A stretch of DNA of 16,554 nucleotides from an uncultured Campylobacter sp. (GTDB lineage Bacteria > Campylobacterota > Campylobacteria > Campylobacterales > Campylobacteraceae). The DNA lies in contig CALHQN010000265.1 in NCBI GenBank assembly GCA_938036585.1, positions 1 to 16,554 of the forward strand. Reading direction: 5' to 3'. Under the pieces are notes generated by a model. That model saw nothing but the letters and a program-made list of their open reading frames with translations. It was not told where the DNA came from and searched no databases. Below, one piece after another: positions 7,199-15,686 of the stretch (position 1 is its first letter; each line of letters starts with the position of its first letter). Made by a program: the position numbers and the translations under genes.

Positions 7199-8578
7199 AT
7201 GCGCAGAAACGGCAGTAAAACCAAATTTAAAATTTTAATACTTCTTATTATATTGTGCGCCGTCATCTATGGAATTTTTAGAATTTTCACCTCGCCTAAA
7301 TTTGAAAAAAACCCTCCGCAGATCGCGCTTGCAAGTGAAATTTATTGGAATTTGACCTCGCCTTTAAAGATTAAAATTTCAGACGACACGGGACTTAAAC
7401 TGATCCGCGTAAATTTAAACGACGGCTCGAGCGTCATTCCATTAGTAAACGAGGAGCTAAACGTCCCGCAAACAACGGTCGAAATTCCGGTGGAATTCCC
7501 TAAAAATTTGATCTTTAATAGCGATAAAAATTATAAGCTCGAAGTTATCGCAACCGACGTGAGCGTTTGGAATTTCGCCCAAGGAAACAAGGCTGAAAAA
7601 ACCGTAAATATAATAATAGACAACAAAAAGCCCGTCATCAACGTCATTGCGCAATCCTACAAAATCACCAAGGGCGGCAGCGCCGTAGTGGTTTTCGGCG
7701 CGTCGGACGAGAGACTGGATCAGGTCTATATCCATACGAATTACGGGAAAGATTTCAAAGCAACGCCGTTTGTCAAGGACGGCTACTACGCTTCGCTCGT
7801 GGCGTGGCCCGCAAATTTAGATGAATTCCGCGCCGAAGTAGTTGCCACCGATCTTGCGGGCAACGTCAGCACCTCGCAGATCAAATACTTCTATCAGGAC
7901 AGAAAATATAAGCTCTCAAATATCAAACTGAGCGCAAATTTCATCAGCGGCAAGGTAAGCGATCTAGCCAGCCAATATGCGCAGAATTTTAACTCGATGA
8001 GCGATCTGGAAAAATTTAAATTCGTAAACGAGACGCTTCGCAACAAAAACAGCGACGACCTGCACGCCGCTACCAGCGCGGTGCATGAGGATAAAATAGA
8101 GAGTTTCGAGCCAAAGCCGTTCTATCCGCTTGCAAAGGGCGCAGCTGTGGCGAGTTTTGCCGATCACAGGATATTTTTTATGGATGAGCGGCAGGTGAGC
8201 GAGTCGTGGCATATGGGGCTCGATCTTGCTAGCGTCGCAAACGCCGACATCAAAGAGAGCAACTACGGCAAGGTGGTTTTCGCGCAGGAAAACGGAATTT
8301 TCGGGTTAAATTTAGGAATTTACTACGGCTTTGGGTTATACGGTATCTACGGACACTGCTCTGCAAGCGCCTTGAGTGTGGGCAGCGACGTAAAACCTGG
8401 CGATACGCTCGCGCAGACGGGCACTAGCGGATTTGCGTTCGGAGATCACCTGCATTTCGGCATGGTCGTGCAGGGAGTGGACGTAAGGCCGGAGGAGTGG
8501 ATGGATTCAAAGTGGATAAAAGATAATGTGTCGGATGTTTTGGAATCGTCTAAAAAATTGATCCAAAAGGGTAAATAA
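7199..8578 (+). CDS. M23 (LytM) peptidoglycan endopeptidase, membrane-anchored
   Basis: Cuts peptide cross-links in peptidoglycan in the periplasm. The 459-residue protein has a basic N-terminus and one transmembrane anchor (about 11-30). A long beta-rich region follows, with Ig-like stretches at about 38-240. The M23 domain is C-terminal and its zinc site is complete: H338 and D342 in HMGLD, H386 in YGHCS, H417 and H419 in HLHFG. AAAGG at 7187-7191 supports ATG 7199. In Campylobacter and Helicobacter, M23 enzymes of this type set cell curvature; whether this one does is inference. The gene stands just before lpxC, an arrangement I recall from C. jejuni (Cj0131-Cj0132). Its stop codon overlaps the AT palindrome that precedes the lpxC promoter. 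Confidence 0.9.
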   Translation: MRRNGSKTKFKILILLIILCAVIYGIFRIFTSPKFEKNPPQIALASEIYWNLTSPLKIKISDDTGLKLIRVNLNDGSSVIPLVNEELNVPQTTVEIPVEFPKNLIFNSDKNYKLEVIATDVSVWNFAQGNKAEKTVNIIIDNKKPVINVIAQSYKITKGGSAVVVFGASDERLDQVYIHTNYGKDFKATPFVKDGYYASLVAWPANLDEFRAEVVATDLAGNVSTSQIKYFYQDRKYKLSNIKLSANFISGKVSDLASQYAQNFNSMSDLEKFKFVNETLRNKNSDDLHAATSAVHEDKIESFEPKPFYPLAKGAAVASFADHRIFFMDERQVSESWHMGLDLASVANADIKESNYGKVVFAQENGIFGLNLGIYYGFGLYGIYGHCSASALSVGSDVKPGDTLAQTGTSGFAFGDHLHFGMVVQGVDVRPEEWMDSKWIKDNVSDVLESSKKLIQKGK

Positions 8579-8591
8579 ATTTTAAAATTTT

Positions 8592-8600
8592 TGCTATAAT
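8592..8600 (+). promoter_or_regulatory. Extended -10 promoter of lpxC
   Basis: TGCTATAAT: a TGn extension directly before a perfect TATAAT (8595-8600), preceded by a run of Ts and the palindrome at 8577-8590. This matches the Campylobacter housekeeping promoter pattern. Transcription should begin near 8607, leaving a leader of about 22 bases before the lpxC ATG at 8629. Confidence 0.75.
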
Positions 8601-8628
8601 GCGCGGATTAATGAAAACGAGGATAGAA

Positions 8629-9513
8629 ATGAGACAGACAACGATAGGCAAGAAGGTTCATACGGTGGGCATCGGGCTTCACAAAGGCGAGCCGATAAGG
8701 CTGACTTTGGAGCCTCTTGAAGCCGGCAGCGGAATCGTATTTTACAGAAGCGATCTTGGTATTAGTTTTAAAGCCGAGCCGAAAAACGTCGTAAATACGC
8801 AGATGGCGACCGTCGTAGGCAACGAAAAGGGCTATATATCGACGATCGAGCATCTAATGAGCGCCATCAACGGCTACGGTATCGATAATATCCGCATCAT
8901 CGTCGATGCTAACGAAATTCCGGTGATGGACGGCAGCTCCGCGAGCTTTTGTATGCTTTTGGACGAAGCTGGCGTAAAGGAGCTTGATGCAAATAAAAAA
9001 GCTCTCATCATCAAGCGAGCGGTGGAGGTTCGCGAGGGCGATAAGCTCGTACGACTAAGCCCGAGTAAGAGCCCTAAATTTGATTATACGATTAAATTTA
9101 GCCATCCGCTCATCGGCACTCAGCACTATGTTTTTGAATTTAGCAAGAAATCCTACGTCAAAGAAATTTCGCGCGCACGCACGTTTGGATTTTTAAAAGA
9201 TGTGCAAGCACTACGCTCCATGGGGCTAGCTCTAGGCGGCAGCTTAGAAAACGCCGTCGTAATCGATGAGAACAAAATTTTAAATCCCGAGGGTTTGCGT
9301 TTTGAAAACGAGTTCGTTCGCCATAAAATTTTAGACGCAATCGGCGATCTTGCGCTCGTAGGCGCTCCGATTTTGGGCGATTATACGGCGTTTGCGGGAA
9401 GCCACGATCTAAATCATAAATTAACTTTAGCGGTTTTAGCAGGCGCTAAAAATTTCGAGCTCGCTGACCTTACCGCCGAGATCGCACGCGAATACCAAAC
9501 AGTCTTCGCCTAA
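8629..9513 (+). CDS. lpxC: UDP-3-O-acyl-N-acetylglucosamine deacetylase
   Basis: Zinc enzyme for the committed step of lipid A synthesis: it removes the N-acetyl group from UDP-3-O-acyl-GlcNAc in the cytoplasm. The 294-residue protein has the expected sites: TIEHL (catalytic E74, zinc ligand H75), RHKILD (zinc ligands H232 and D236) and GSHDLNHKL (catalytic H259). MDGSSASF is also typical. I chose ATG 8629, with GAGGA 5 bases upstream, and not the in-frame ATG at 8599, which lies inside the TATAAT box and before the expected transcript start. The N-terminus MRQTTIGKKV then matches usual LpxC length. The next reading frame downstream continues in the same frame after the TAA stop. Confidence 0.95.
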   Translation: MRQTTIGKKVHTVGIGLHKGEPIRLTLEPLEAGSGIVFYRSDLGISFKAEPKNVVNTQMATVVGNEKGYISTIEHLMSAINGYGIDNIRIIVDANEIPVMDGSSASFCMLLDEAGVKELDANKKALIIKRAVEVREGDKLVRLSPSKSPKFDYTIKFSHPLIGTQHYVFEFSKKSYVKEISRARTFGFLKDVQALRSMGLALGGSLENAVVIDENKILNPEGLRFENEFVRHKILDAIGDLALVGAPILGDYTAFAGSHDLNHKLTLAVLAGAKNFELADLTAEIAREYQTVFA

Positions 9514-9522
9514 GGCCGAAAA

Positions 9523-9975
9523 ATCAAAGAAGTTGAAATTTTAATTGCCGCTCTTAGCGCGCCATGCCTGATCGGCGTGTATGAAAACGGCGCTAAGATA
9601 GCGGAATTTGCAAGCGCCGAAGGCGAAAAAGCCGATAAATTTCTGATCTGCAAATTTAGCGAAATTCTAAAAACTTATAAAATCAAAGAGCTCATCTACG
9701 CAAACACTCCCGGCAGCTTCATGGGTATGAAGGTGAGCTACGTGATCTTGCGCACGCTTAGCATCGCTCTTGATGTGCCTCTGCGCGCGATCAGCGGCTT
9801 TGAGCTAAGCGGCTTCGGGCCGATCAGAGCAAATAAAAATTTCAGCTACGTTTACGAGCGCGGCGAAATCAGGATGAAAAAATGCGCCCCCGCCGCGTTA
9901 TCTTTGCCGCAGGATTTATCGGTTTTAAATAAAAGCGATGATATACTTCCAAATTACATCATAGAAGCGGTTTAG
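9523..9975 (+). CDS. tsaB: Short TsaB-like protein (tRNA t6A synthesis), start uncertain
   Basis: TsaB partners TsaD and TsaE in making t6A37 on tRNAs that read ANN codons. The reading frame contains YANTPGSFMGMKVSYVILRTLSIALDVPL, close to the TsaB signature (GPGSFTGLRIG and the helix after it). The protein ends at about 150 residues, so it has mainly the N-terminal ASKHA-type lobe, against about 230 in E. coli; short versions appear usual in this lineage. The only canonical in-frame start is GTG 9577, but the 18 codons before it (VEILIAALSAPCLIGV in part) look like the first two beta strands of the fold. TAAGG (9511-9515) lies 7 bases before an in-frame ATC at 9523, which I used as the tentative start; ATT 9538 is another option. 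TAGGAG at its end is the thrB ribosome site. Confidence 0.7.
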   Translation: MKEVEILIAALSAPCLIGVYENGAKIAEFASAEGEKADKFLICKFSEILKTYKIKELIYANTPGSFMGMKVSYVILRTLSIALDVPLRAISGFELSGFGPIRANKNFSYVYERGEIRMKKCAPAALSLPQDLSVLNKSDDILPNYIIEAV

Positions 9976-9983
9976 GAGAAAAT

Positions 9984-10865
9984 TTGATTATAAGAATTCC
10001 TGCGACGAGCGCAAATTTAGGCCCCGGTTTCGACGCGCTCGGCCTTAGCCTAGGGCTATTTAACGAAGTAGAGATTACCGAGCAGAAGTTTTTTTGCGTA
10101 TCGCTTAGCGGCGAGGGCAGCGATAGGGCGTGGCTTAAGAAGGGCAACGCTTTTTTGAATATTTTCAATGAAATTTACAGAAAATTAGGCGGCGGGCAAG
10201 AGTTAAATTTTAAATTCGCCTTTCATAACAACATCCCGTTTTCGCGCGGGCTGGGTAGCAGCTCTGCCGTGATCGTAGGCGCCATCGCAAGCGCTTATAA
10301 AGTTTGCGGCTTTGAGATCGATCGCGCTAAAATTTTAAACACGGCGCTGGAATATGAAAATCACCCTGATAATATCGCTCCCGCGACGCTCGGCGGCTTT
10401 GTCAGCAGCGTCGTGGACGGCAAGACGGTTCGCACGCAAAAATGCGAAATTTCGCAAGATCTGCAAGCCGTCGTTGTCATTCCCGATACGCCGATGCCTA
10501 CGAACGAATCTCGCGGCAAGCTGCCTAAGAGCTTTTCGATCAAAGATTGCGTTAGCAACCTCTCGCACGCGGCGTTTCTGACCGCTTGCTTTATGCGACG
10601 CGACTACGACAGCTTGCGCTATGCCTGTATCGATAAGATGCACGAACAGATGCGTATGGGCGTGCTTCCGCAGCTTTTTAAGGTGCGCGAGATCGCCTAT
10701 GATAACGGCGCGCTTATGAGCTCGCTCTCGGGCAGCGGCTCAAGCTTTTTAAATTTAGTCTACAGATCCGACGCCGCAAAGCTTAAGGCTTGCCTTAGCG
10801 AAAATTTTAAAAACTTCCGCGTCGAAATTTTAGAGATCGACAACGGCGGCTTTAATATTGACTAA
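9984..10865 (+). CDS. thrB: Homoserine kinase
   Basis: Phosphorylates homoserine for threonine synthesis. The 293-residue protein is a GHMP kinase: N-terminal PATSANLGPGFDALGLSL, the phosphate loop PFSRGLGSSSA at residues 85-95, and the C-terminal GSGSSFL motif. It starts with TTG at 9984, supported by AGGAG (9974-9978) five bases ahead and by the immediate start of the family's N-terminal strand (MIIRIPATSANLGPG). The ribosome site overlaps the stop codon of the TsaB-like gene, so the two are translationally close and share a transcript. Length and motifs are normal. Confidence 0.94.
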   Translation: MIIRIPATSANLGPGFDALGLSLGLFNEVEITEQKFFCVSLSGEGSDRAWLKKGNAFLNIFNEIYRKLGGGQELNFKFAFHNNIPFSRGLGSSSAVIVGAIASAYKVCGFEIDRAKILNTALEYENHPDNIAPATLGGFVSSVVDGKTVRTQKCEISQDLQAVVVIPDTPMPTNESRGKLPKSFSIKDCVSNLSHAAFLTACFMRRDYDSLRYACIDKMHEQMRMGVLPQLFKVREIAYDNGALMSSLSGSGSSFLNLVYRSDAAKLKACLSENFKNFRVEILEIDNGGFNID

Positions 10866-10886
10866 GAAAAATAAAGATATAATCGC

Positions 10887-11114
10887 ATGAGTGAACCGAT
10901 TAGGATGTGCGTTATTTGCAAGGGGCGCTTCGCCAAGCGCGAACTCCACGCCTTTTTGCAAAATTTTAAAAATATAAGCTCAAACAGACAATTTTATATT
11001 TGCGACGGTTGCATAAATCAAAAAGAGAAAATTTCAAAATATCTATCTAAATTTGCGTCTAGCGCAGATTTGGGACATATCAAGGAGAGGGTTTTAAATG
11101 GGTGTTCTGATTAA
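10887..11114 (+). CDS. ylxR: YlxR/DUF448-family RNA-binding protein
   Basis: A 75-residue protein with [15 protein letters not shown] at the N-terminus and CDGC later, giving two C-x2-C pairs that could bind a metal. This is the YlxR (DUF448) pattern, usually found between nusA and infB; YlxR has been linked to RNA binding and RNase P regulation in other bacteria. Here nusA is not beside it. The ribosome site is weak (TAAAGA), and a TATAAT (10878-10883) stands just before the ATG. Its 3' end overlaps the start of infB by 17 bases, so the two are very likely translationally coupled. Confidence 0.85.
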   Translation: MSEPIRMCVICKGRFAKRELHAFLQNFKNISSNRQFYICDGCINQKEKISKYLSKFASSADLGHIKERVLNGCSD

Positions 11115-13806
11115 AGATATCGCGGACGAGCTTGGATACGCAAGCAAAGAGATAATCGAAAAAGCGCAGGAGATGGGCTTTAAAAAGGTAAAAACCGCGT
11201 CGAATAAAGTAAGCGAAGAAGAAGCTGCCGCTATTTACGATTATATACAGACGGGAATTTTGCCGGGGAAAAAGTCAAAGCCTGCAAAGAAAAGCTCCGA
11301 AAAAGCGCAAGAGGACGAGAATAAGCCCGCCAAAAAACAGAGCGAAACTAAAAAAACCGCTAAAAAAGAGAGCACTAAAAAGGCAGAAAGCTTAAAAGCT
11401 TCCGAATCCAAAGAGCCCGCGCAGAGCGCCAAAGAGCCTAGCGATGAAAAAGCGCGTACGCAAGAGCCCGAGGCGAAAACCGAAAAATCCCAAAATCAAA
11501 AAGAAGAAATTTCCTCCGCTGCGCAGGATAAAGAGGAGAAGCAAAACGCCGCCTCAAAGCCTGCTCCAGTGCAGATAAACAGCGGCGATAGTATCGCTAG
11601 CGAGAGCTTGCAAAAGCGTCGCGGTCTAGTCATAGTCAAAAAGAAGAAGGAAGTTCAAGCCCCGGCGGCACAAGATAGAATCGAGCCTAGGCGCGAAAAG
11701 ATGAGCGCGAGCTTGGAGGCGATCTTTTCAAACGCCGAACTAAATTTGAAAAAGAAAAAGATCGAAAAGAAAAAAGCTCCCACCGCCAAAAAAGAGGACG
11801 CTCTTAAAATCGACATTATTCCCGATCACGAGATGGCCGATATCGTCATCGAGGACGAGGACGTCGTAGTAATGCCCGATTTCACCGTCAAACCGATCCA
11901 GACCGAAAACCGCACCAAAAATAAAAACCAGCCCAATATCTACAGAACGTCTCAGAGTCAGATGTTCGGCGGCGAGAGCGGCATAAGTCGCGGCGGTCGC
12001 AAAAAGCATAAAAAAGCCCCTCGCGAGCGCGATAGCGAAAGCGTGAGTTCGGTAAATATACCGAAAGAGATCCGCGTTTATGAGTTTGCCGATAAGATCA
12101 AAAAGCAGCCTAGCGAGATCATCGGCAAACTATTTGCGCTTGGGATGATGACGACGAAAAACGACTTTTTGGACGAGGACGCGATAGAAATTTTAGCAAG
12201 CGAGTTCGGTATTGAGGTAAATATCGTCGATGAGGCGCAGGAGTTTGACTACATCAAGGCCTACGAAGATAATGAAAGCAGTGAAAATTTAATCGCCAGA
12301 GCGCCCGTCATCACCATTATGGGACACGTCGATCACGGTAAAACGAGCCTGCTCGATTATATCCGTAACTCTCGCGTCGCAAGCGGCGAAGCGGGCGGCA
12401 TCACGCAGCACGTAGGCGCGTATATGGTCGAGAAAAACGGCAGAAAAATTACTTTCATCGACACCCCGGGCCATGAGGCCTTTACTTCGATGAGAGCGCG
12501 CGGAGCCGAGGTTACCGATATCGTAATCATCGTAGTGGCCGCAGACGACGGCGTCAAGCCTCAGACTAAGGAGGCTATAGCGCACGCCAAGGCCGCAAAC
12601 GTGCCGATCATCATCGCGATAAACAAAATGGACAAACCCTCCGCAAATCCCGATCTCGTAAAAACGGGGCTTGCAGAGCTTGACATCATGCCTACCGAGT
12701 GGGGCGGCAGCTACGAGTTCGTGCCGATCTCCGCAAAAACGGGCGACGGAATCGAAAATTTATTAGAGATCGTGCTTTTGCAAGCCGATCTTTTGGAGCT
12801 CAAAGCAGATCCTAGCAAGCAGGCTAAAGCAACAATCATCGAAAGTTCCCTGCAAAAAGGGCGCGGCGCAGTTGCCACCGTCATCGTGCAAAACGGCACT
12901 CTGCATGTCGGAGACACCGTCGTAGCGGGCATCGCGTACGGCAAGGTGCGCGCTCTTAGCGACGATAAGGGCAGGGCGCTAAAGCAAATTTTACCGGGCG
13001 AATGCGGCGTCATCATAGGCCTTAGCGAGGTTCCGGGCGCCGGCGAGACGCTGATCGGCGTTTCGAGCGATAAGGAAGCGCGCGAGTACGCGAGCAAAAT
13101 TTATGAGCATCAGCGCCAAAAGGAGCTTAGCAAATCGACCAAGGTCACCATTGACGAGCTAAGCGCCAAGATCGCCGAAGGCTCGCTAAAAAGCCTTCCG
13201 GTAATTGTTAAGGCCGACGTCGCGGGCTCGCTAGAAGCTATCAAAGCAAGCCTTGATAAGCTCCGCAACGACGAAGTCAAGGTCGATATCATCCATAGCG
13301 GCATCGGCGGCATCACGCAAAACGACATCGCCTTAGCAAGCGCCAGCGAAAACTGCGTGATCTTGGGCTTCAACGTCCGTCCTACGGGCGAGATCAAAGA
13401 GCTTGCCAAAGAGCGCGGCGCGCAGATTAAGACCTACAACGTCATCTACAACCTAATCGACGATATCAAGGCGCTTTTGAGCGGCCTTATGAGCCCGATC
13501 ATCAGCGAGGAGGCCTTGGGTCAAGCCGAGATCCGCCAGGTCATCAACGTGCCTAAGATCGGGCAGATCGCGGGCTGTATGGTTACCGACGGGCTCATAG
13601 CTCGCGGCGCAAAGATCCGCGTCATCAGAGAGGGCGTCATCGTTTTCGAGGGCAACGTCAGCTCGCTCAAGCGCTTCAAAGACGACGCCAAGGAGGTCTC
13701 CAAAGGCTTCGAGTGCGGCGTAGGCATCGAGGGCTACGACGATATGCGCGTGGGCGATTTTATCGAAAGCTACAAGCAAAAAGAGGAGCAGGCTACGATA
13801 GACTAA
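11098..13806 (+). CDS. infB: Translation initiation factor IF-2
   Basis: GTPase that places initiator tRNA on the 30S subunit and promotes subunit joining. The 902-residue protein has an N-terminal IF2_N helical domain (about 1-52), then a long Lys/Glu/Ala-rich linker (about 55-320) with low complexity, and a second IF2_N-like segment (about 322-385). The G domain has GHVDHGKT at 409-416, DTPGHE from 455 and NKMD at 509-512, followed by the beta-barrel and C-terminal domains that bind the initiator tRNA. AGGAG (11083-11087) is ten bases before ATG 11098, inside ylxR. Internal starts for shorter forms, known in E. coli, were not evident. rbfA, usually adjacent, is here 1.1 kb away. Confidence 0.97.
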   Translation: MGVLIKDIADELGYASKEIIEKAQEMGFKKVKTASNKVSEEEAAAIYDYIQTGILPGKKSKPAKKSSEKAQEDENKPAKKQSETKKTAKKESTKKAESLKASESKEPAQSAKEPSDEKARTQEPEAKTEKSQNQKEEISSAAQDKEEKQNAASKPAPVQINSGDSIASESLQKRRGLVIVKKKKEVQAPAAQDRIEPRREKMSASLEAIFSNAELNLKKKKIEKKKAPTAKKEDALKIDIIPDHEMADIVIEDEDVVVMPDFTVKPIQTENRTKNKNQPNIYRTSQSQMFGGESGISRGGRKKHKKAPRERDSESVSSVNIPKEIRVYEFADKIKKQPSEIIGKLFALGMMTTKNDFLDEDAIEILASEFGIEVNIVDEAQEFDYIKAYEDNESSENLIARAPVITIMGHVDHGKTSLLDYIRNSRVASGEAGGITQHVGAYMVEKNGRKITFIDTPGHEAFTSMRARGAEVTDIVIIVVAADDGVKPQTKEAIAHAKAANVPIIIAINKMDKPSANPDLVKTGLAELDIMPTEWGGSYEFVPISAKTGDGIENLLEIVLLQADLLELKADPSKQAKATIIESSLQKGRGAVATVIVQNGTLHVGDTVVAGIAYGKVRALSDDKGRALKQILPGECGVIIGLSEVPGAGETLIGVSSDKEAREYASKIYEHQRQKELSKSTKVTIDELSAKIAEGSLKSLPVIVKADVAGSLEAIKASLDKLRNDEVKVDIIHSGIGGITQNDIALASASENCVILGFNVRPTGEIKELAKERGAQIKTYNVIYNLIDDIKALLSGLMSPIISEEALGQAEIRQVINVPKIGQIAGCMVTDGLIARGAKIRVIREGVIVFEGNVSSLKRFKDDAKEVSKGFECGVGIEGYDDMRVGDFIESYKQKEEQATID

Positions 13807-14739
13807 TGCTCGCGAAATTCCGCGTGGGCATTGGCTTCGTTTGCACGGCTTTGCGGCTAAATTTTAAGCCTCGATCGCGCTTTGAAATTTTATGCTCGCA
13901 GAATTTGGGCGTGAAATTTCGTCTTTTAAATTTAGCGACGGAATGCGCGAGCAAGGCTTTAAATTTTGTCGGTTTCTGCGCGAGGCTTTGTCGCGTAGCG
14001 CCAGTTTTGAAATTTTAATGTTTAGACTTTTTTGTGACGCGACTTTGCGATCAAATTTTAAATTTACGCCGCTTACAGGTTGCGAATTTTCCGCGCGACT
14101 TAAATTTAAATTTAATCGCAAAGTTGAAATTTTAAAGCGGCAAAATTTAGATCTCGCGCAGCATCGAAGCGTTTTTAAAATTTAAGATAAATTCTGAATT
14201 GGCGCAGTGTGGCAAAACAGCAGCGCGGAGAATAGCACGGTACAGGCGGCGCAAAATGAGGCCGCAACGGCGCGAGGTTCTGTAACGGGCGCCAAGACAG
14301 CAGAAGATATCGTAAATAGCGACGCAGTAAGCGAGCGTAGCGCAAAGAGGGTGCCGCCGCGCGCTGTATTATTGCGCCGTCAAAACGGCAGCGGTATAGC
14401 GCCGTGGCGAGCAGAATACGGCATAGAATAACACCGCGTCTTGGCGCGGAAATATTTCTGCGGTAGCGGTGTGGCTATGCGACGAGCTTTCGTATGCGAG
14501 CTATAAAATTCTTGCGTGATCTGCGTTTGAAATTTAAGCGCAAAGTGTCGAGTTAAAATTTAAAAGTAAAATTTCAAAGCAGGGCTTGTGCCTTTTAAAA
14601 TTTAAGAGCGAAATTTTAAAAAGTGCGGCGTCGTTTGCAATACCGGCGCGACGCAAACCGCTCAGAATTTAAATGGACGCTCCGGCGCATCGCAAGCCGC
14701 GTCAAATTTAAACAGACCGCGTCGTCATGCTGAAGCGAG

Positions 14740-14880
14740 ATAGAATTCCGTGCCGCCATAAGATGGATACGAGAAAAATTCTATGTCGCCGCGAGACGGA
14801 CGCTCCGCTGCGACAAAGCAATAAAATTCCGTCATCGCAAGACGCAAAATAAAATTCCATCGCCGCGCAATCTGCGGCGA
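14740..14880. repeat. Cluster of degenerate AATTCC-led palindromes
   Basis: Four degenerate units begin with GAATTC or AAATTC at 14743, 14776, 14824 and 14852. At least two encode a small hairpin with a 7-base loop: GTC-GCCGCGA-GAC starting near 14785, and CGTC-ATCGCAA-GACG at 14830-14844. The first unit is also bounded by an exact 8-base inverted repeat, ATAGAATT (14740-14747) and AATTCTAT (14777-14784). Spacing is irregular (33, 48 and 28 bases), so this is not a CRISPR array. It resembles decayed small palindromic repeats. Confidence 0.5.
14860..14880 (+). promoter_or_regulatory. Strong hairpin just upstream of rbfA
   Basis: TCGCCGC (14860-14866) pairs perfectly with GCGGCGA (14874-14880) across a 7-base loop GCAATCT, followed by TTT. 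It ends 11 bases before the GAGG ribosome site (14892-14895) of rbfA. It could be a weak terminator or an attenuating or stabilising leader structure. It is also the last of the AATTCC-led units. Confidence 0.5.
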
Positions 14881-14900
14881 TTTAAGATAGCGAGGTAAAG

Positions 14901-15266
14901 ATGAATCCGACCGAACTCAGAAGACTGCGCACGCAAAGCGTGCTAAAGCAACTCATCCCCGAAGCGCTCGCAAGCCTTGAGGACGAGCTTTTGCGCGGGC
15001 TGTGCGTCACCGACGTGGAGTGCAAGCGCGGGCGCTACGACGCGTTCGTGTATCTGGATAAAAACGCCTTCGACGAGCGCGAGCAGGAATTCGTGCTCGA
15101 AAAGCTCGGCCGCGTGGCGAGATATTTGCAAAACTTCTGCGCCGAGGCGGAGGGCTGGTACCGCTGCCCCGCGTTTCACTTCAAATTTGACGACCGCTTG
15201 GAGTATCAAAACAAAATGGATGATCTTTTTGACAAAATAGAGGAGGAGCTGCGCAAAAATGGTTGA
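14901..15266 (+). CDS. rbfA: 30S ribosome-binding factor RbfA
   Basis: Binds the immature 30S subunit and helps 16S rRNA 5'-end maturation and cold adaptation. The 121-residue protein has the KH-like order of the family: an N-terminal helix pair (RRLRTQSVLKQLIPEALASLED), the strand CVTDVECKRGRYDAFVYLD, a central helix (EKLGRVARYLQNF), and the final strand and helix (PAFHFKFDDRLEYQNKMDDL). Sequence identity to RbfA is modest by eye, but position before rimP supports it. GAGG (14892-14895) supports ATG 14901. The end overlaps rimP by 8 bases. Codon use is more GC-rich than in upstream genes such as bamA. Confidence 0.88.
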   Translation: MNPTELRRLRTQSVLKQLIPEALASLEDELLRGLCVTDVECKRGRYDAFVYLDKNAFDEREQEFVLEKLGRVARYLQNFCAEAEGWYRCPAFHFKFDDRLEYQNKMDDLFDKIEEELRKNG

Positions 15267-15678
15267 TTTAGAGGCTTTGGCGCGCGAGTGCGGCGTGCAG
15301 CTTTACGACGTGGAGACAGTGAGCGAAAACGGCAGAACGATCTATCGCATCAGCATCACGAAAGCGGGCGGCGTGGGCCTAGACGACTGCGAGCGGCTAT
15401 CGCGGCTGCTTTCGCCGATTTTCGACGTGGAGCCGCCGCTTGAGGGCGAATGGACGCTAGAGGTCGGCTCGCCCGGGCTTGAGCGCAAGCTAAGCAAGCC
15501 GCAGCATTTCGCAAACTCCGTGGGCGAGCTGGTGCGCCTAAGCTGCACGGACGGGCAGAAGCTAAGCGGCGAGGTGCTAGGCTGCGAAGGCGGCGTGCTT
15601 AGACTTCGCACGGACGACGGCGAGGTAAGCGTGCGACTTGACGAGATCAAAAAGGCGCGAACCTACGTGCAGTGGTAG
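15259..15678 (+). CDS. rimP: Ribosome maturation factor RimP
   Basis: Acts early in 30S assembly. The 139-residue protein shows the family signature LEVGSPGLERKL (67-78) at the junction of the N-terminal alpha/beta domain, with GVGLDDCERLSRLLSPIFD before it and the SH3-like C-terminal domain after it. It is a little shorter than E. coli RimP at the N-terminus. AGGAGGAG (15241-15248) ten bases before ATG 15259 gives a strong ribosome site, and the overlap with rbfA implies coupled translation. An intrinsic terminator follows 8 bases after the stop. Confidence 0.93.
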   Translation: MVDLEALARECGVQLYDVETVSENGRTIYRISITKAGGVGLDDCERLSRLLSPIFDVEPPLEGEWTLEVGSPGLERKLSKPQHFANSVGELVRLSCTDGQKLSGEVLGCEGGVLRLRTDDGEVSVRLDEIKKARTYVQW

Positions 15679-15686
15679 CGGCGCGG

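Larger units (their letters stand above)
13807..14900. other. 1.1-kb gene-free spacer between infB and rbfA
   Basis: No reading frame here has a ribosome site or recognisable protein sequence. Three zones are visible. Positions 13807-14185 are studded with AAATTT, TTTGAAATTT and TTTTAAA words. Positions 14200-14510 lack these words, are G- and A-rich, and hold short hairpins such as CCGCG 14434-14438 with CGCGG 14445-14449; this zone may be the remains of a gene. Positions 14510-14740 return to AT words, and 14740-14880 carry AATTCC-led palindromes. A possible infB terminator is the pairing of AAATTTTAAG (13859-13868) with TTTGAAATTT (13881-13890). No promoter for rbfA was found. Confidence 0.6.

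Noticed and set aside
10878..10883. TATAAT just before ylxR taken as a promoter
   Set aside because: A start site 7 bases downstream would fall after the ylxR ATG, so it could serve only infB or a shortened product; kept as a note rather than a feature.
13713..14431. Three plus-strand reading frames in or near the infB-rbfA spacer (13713-14018, 13892-14185, 14207-14431)
   Set aside because: They have no ribosome site, and the first begins inside infB. Their residues (repeated NFK, KF, EIL) are just translations of AAATTTTAAA words. The third starts at a GTG without a ribosome site. None resembles a protein.
14740..14880. CRISPR-like array
   Set aside because: Units are degenerate, spacing varies from 28 to 48 bases, units are themselves palindromic, and no cas gene is nearby.
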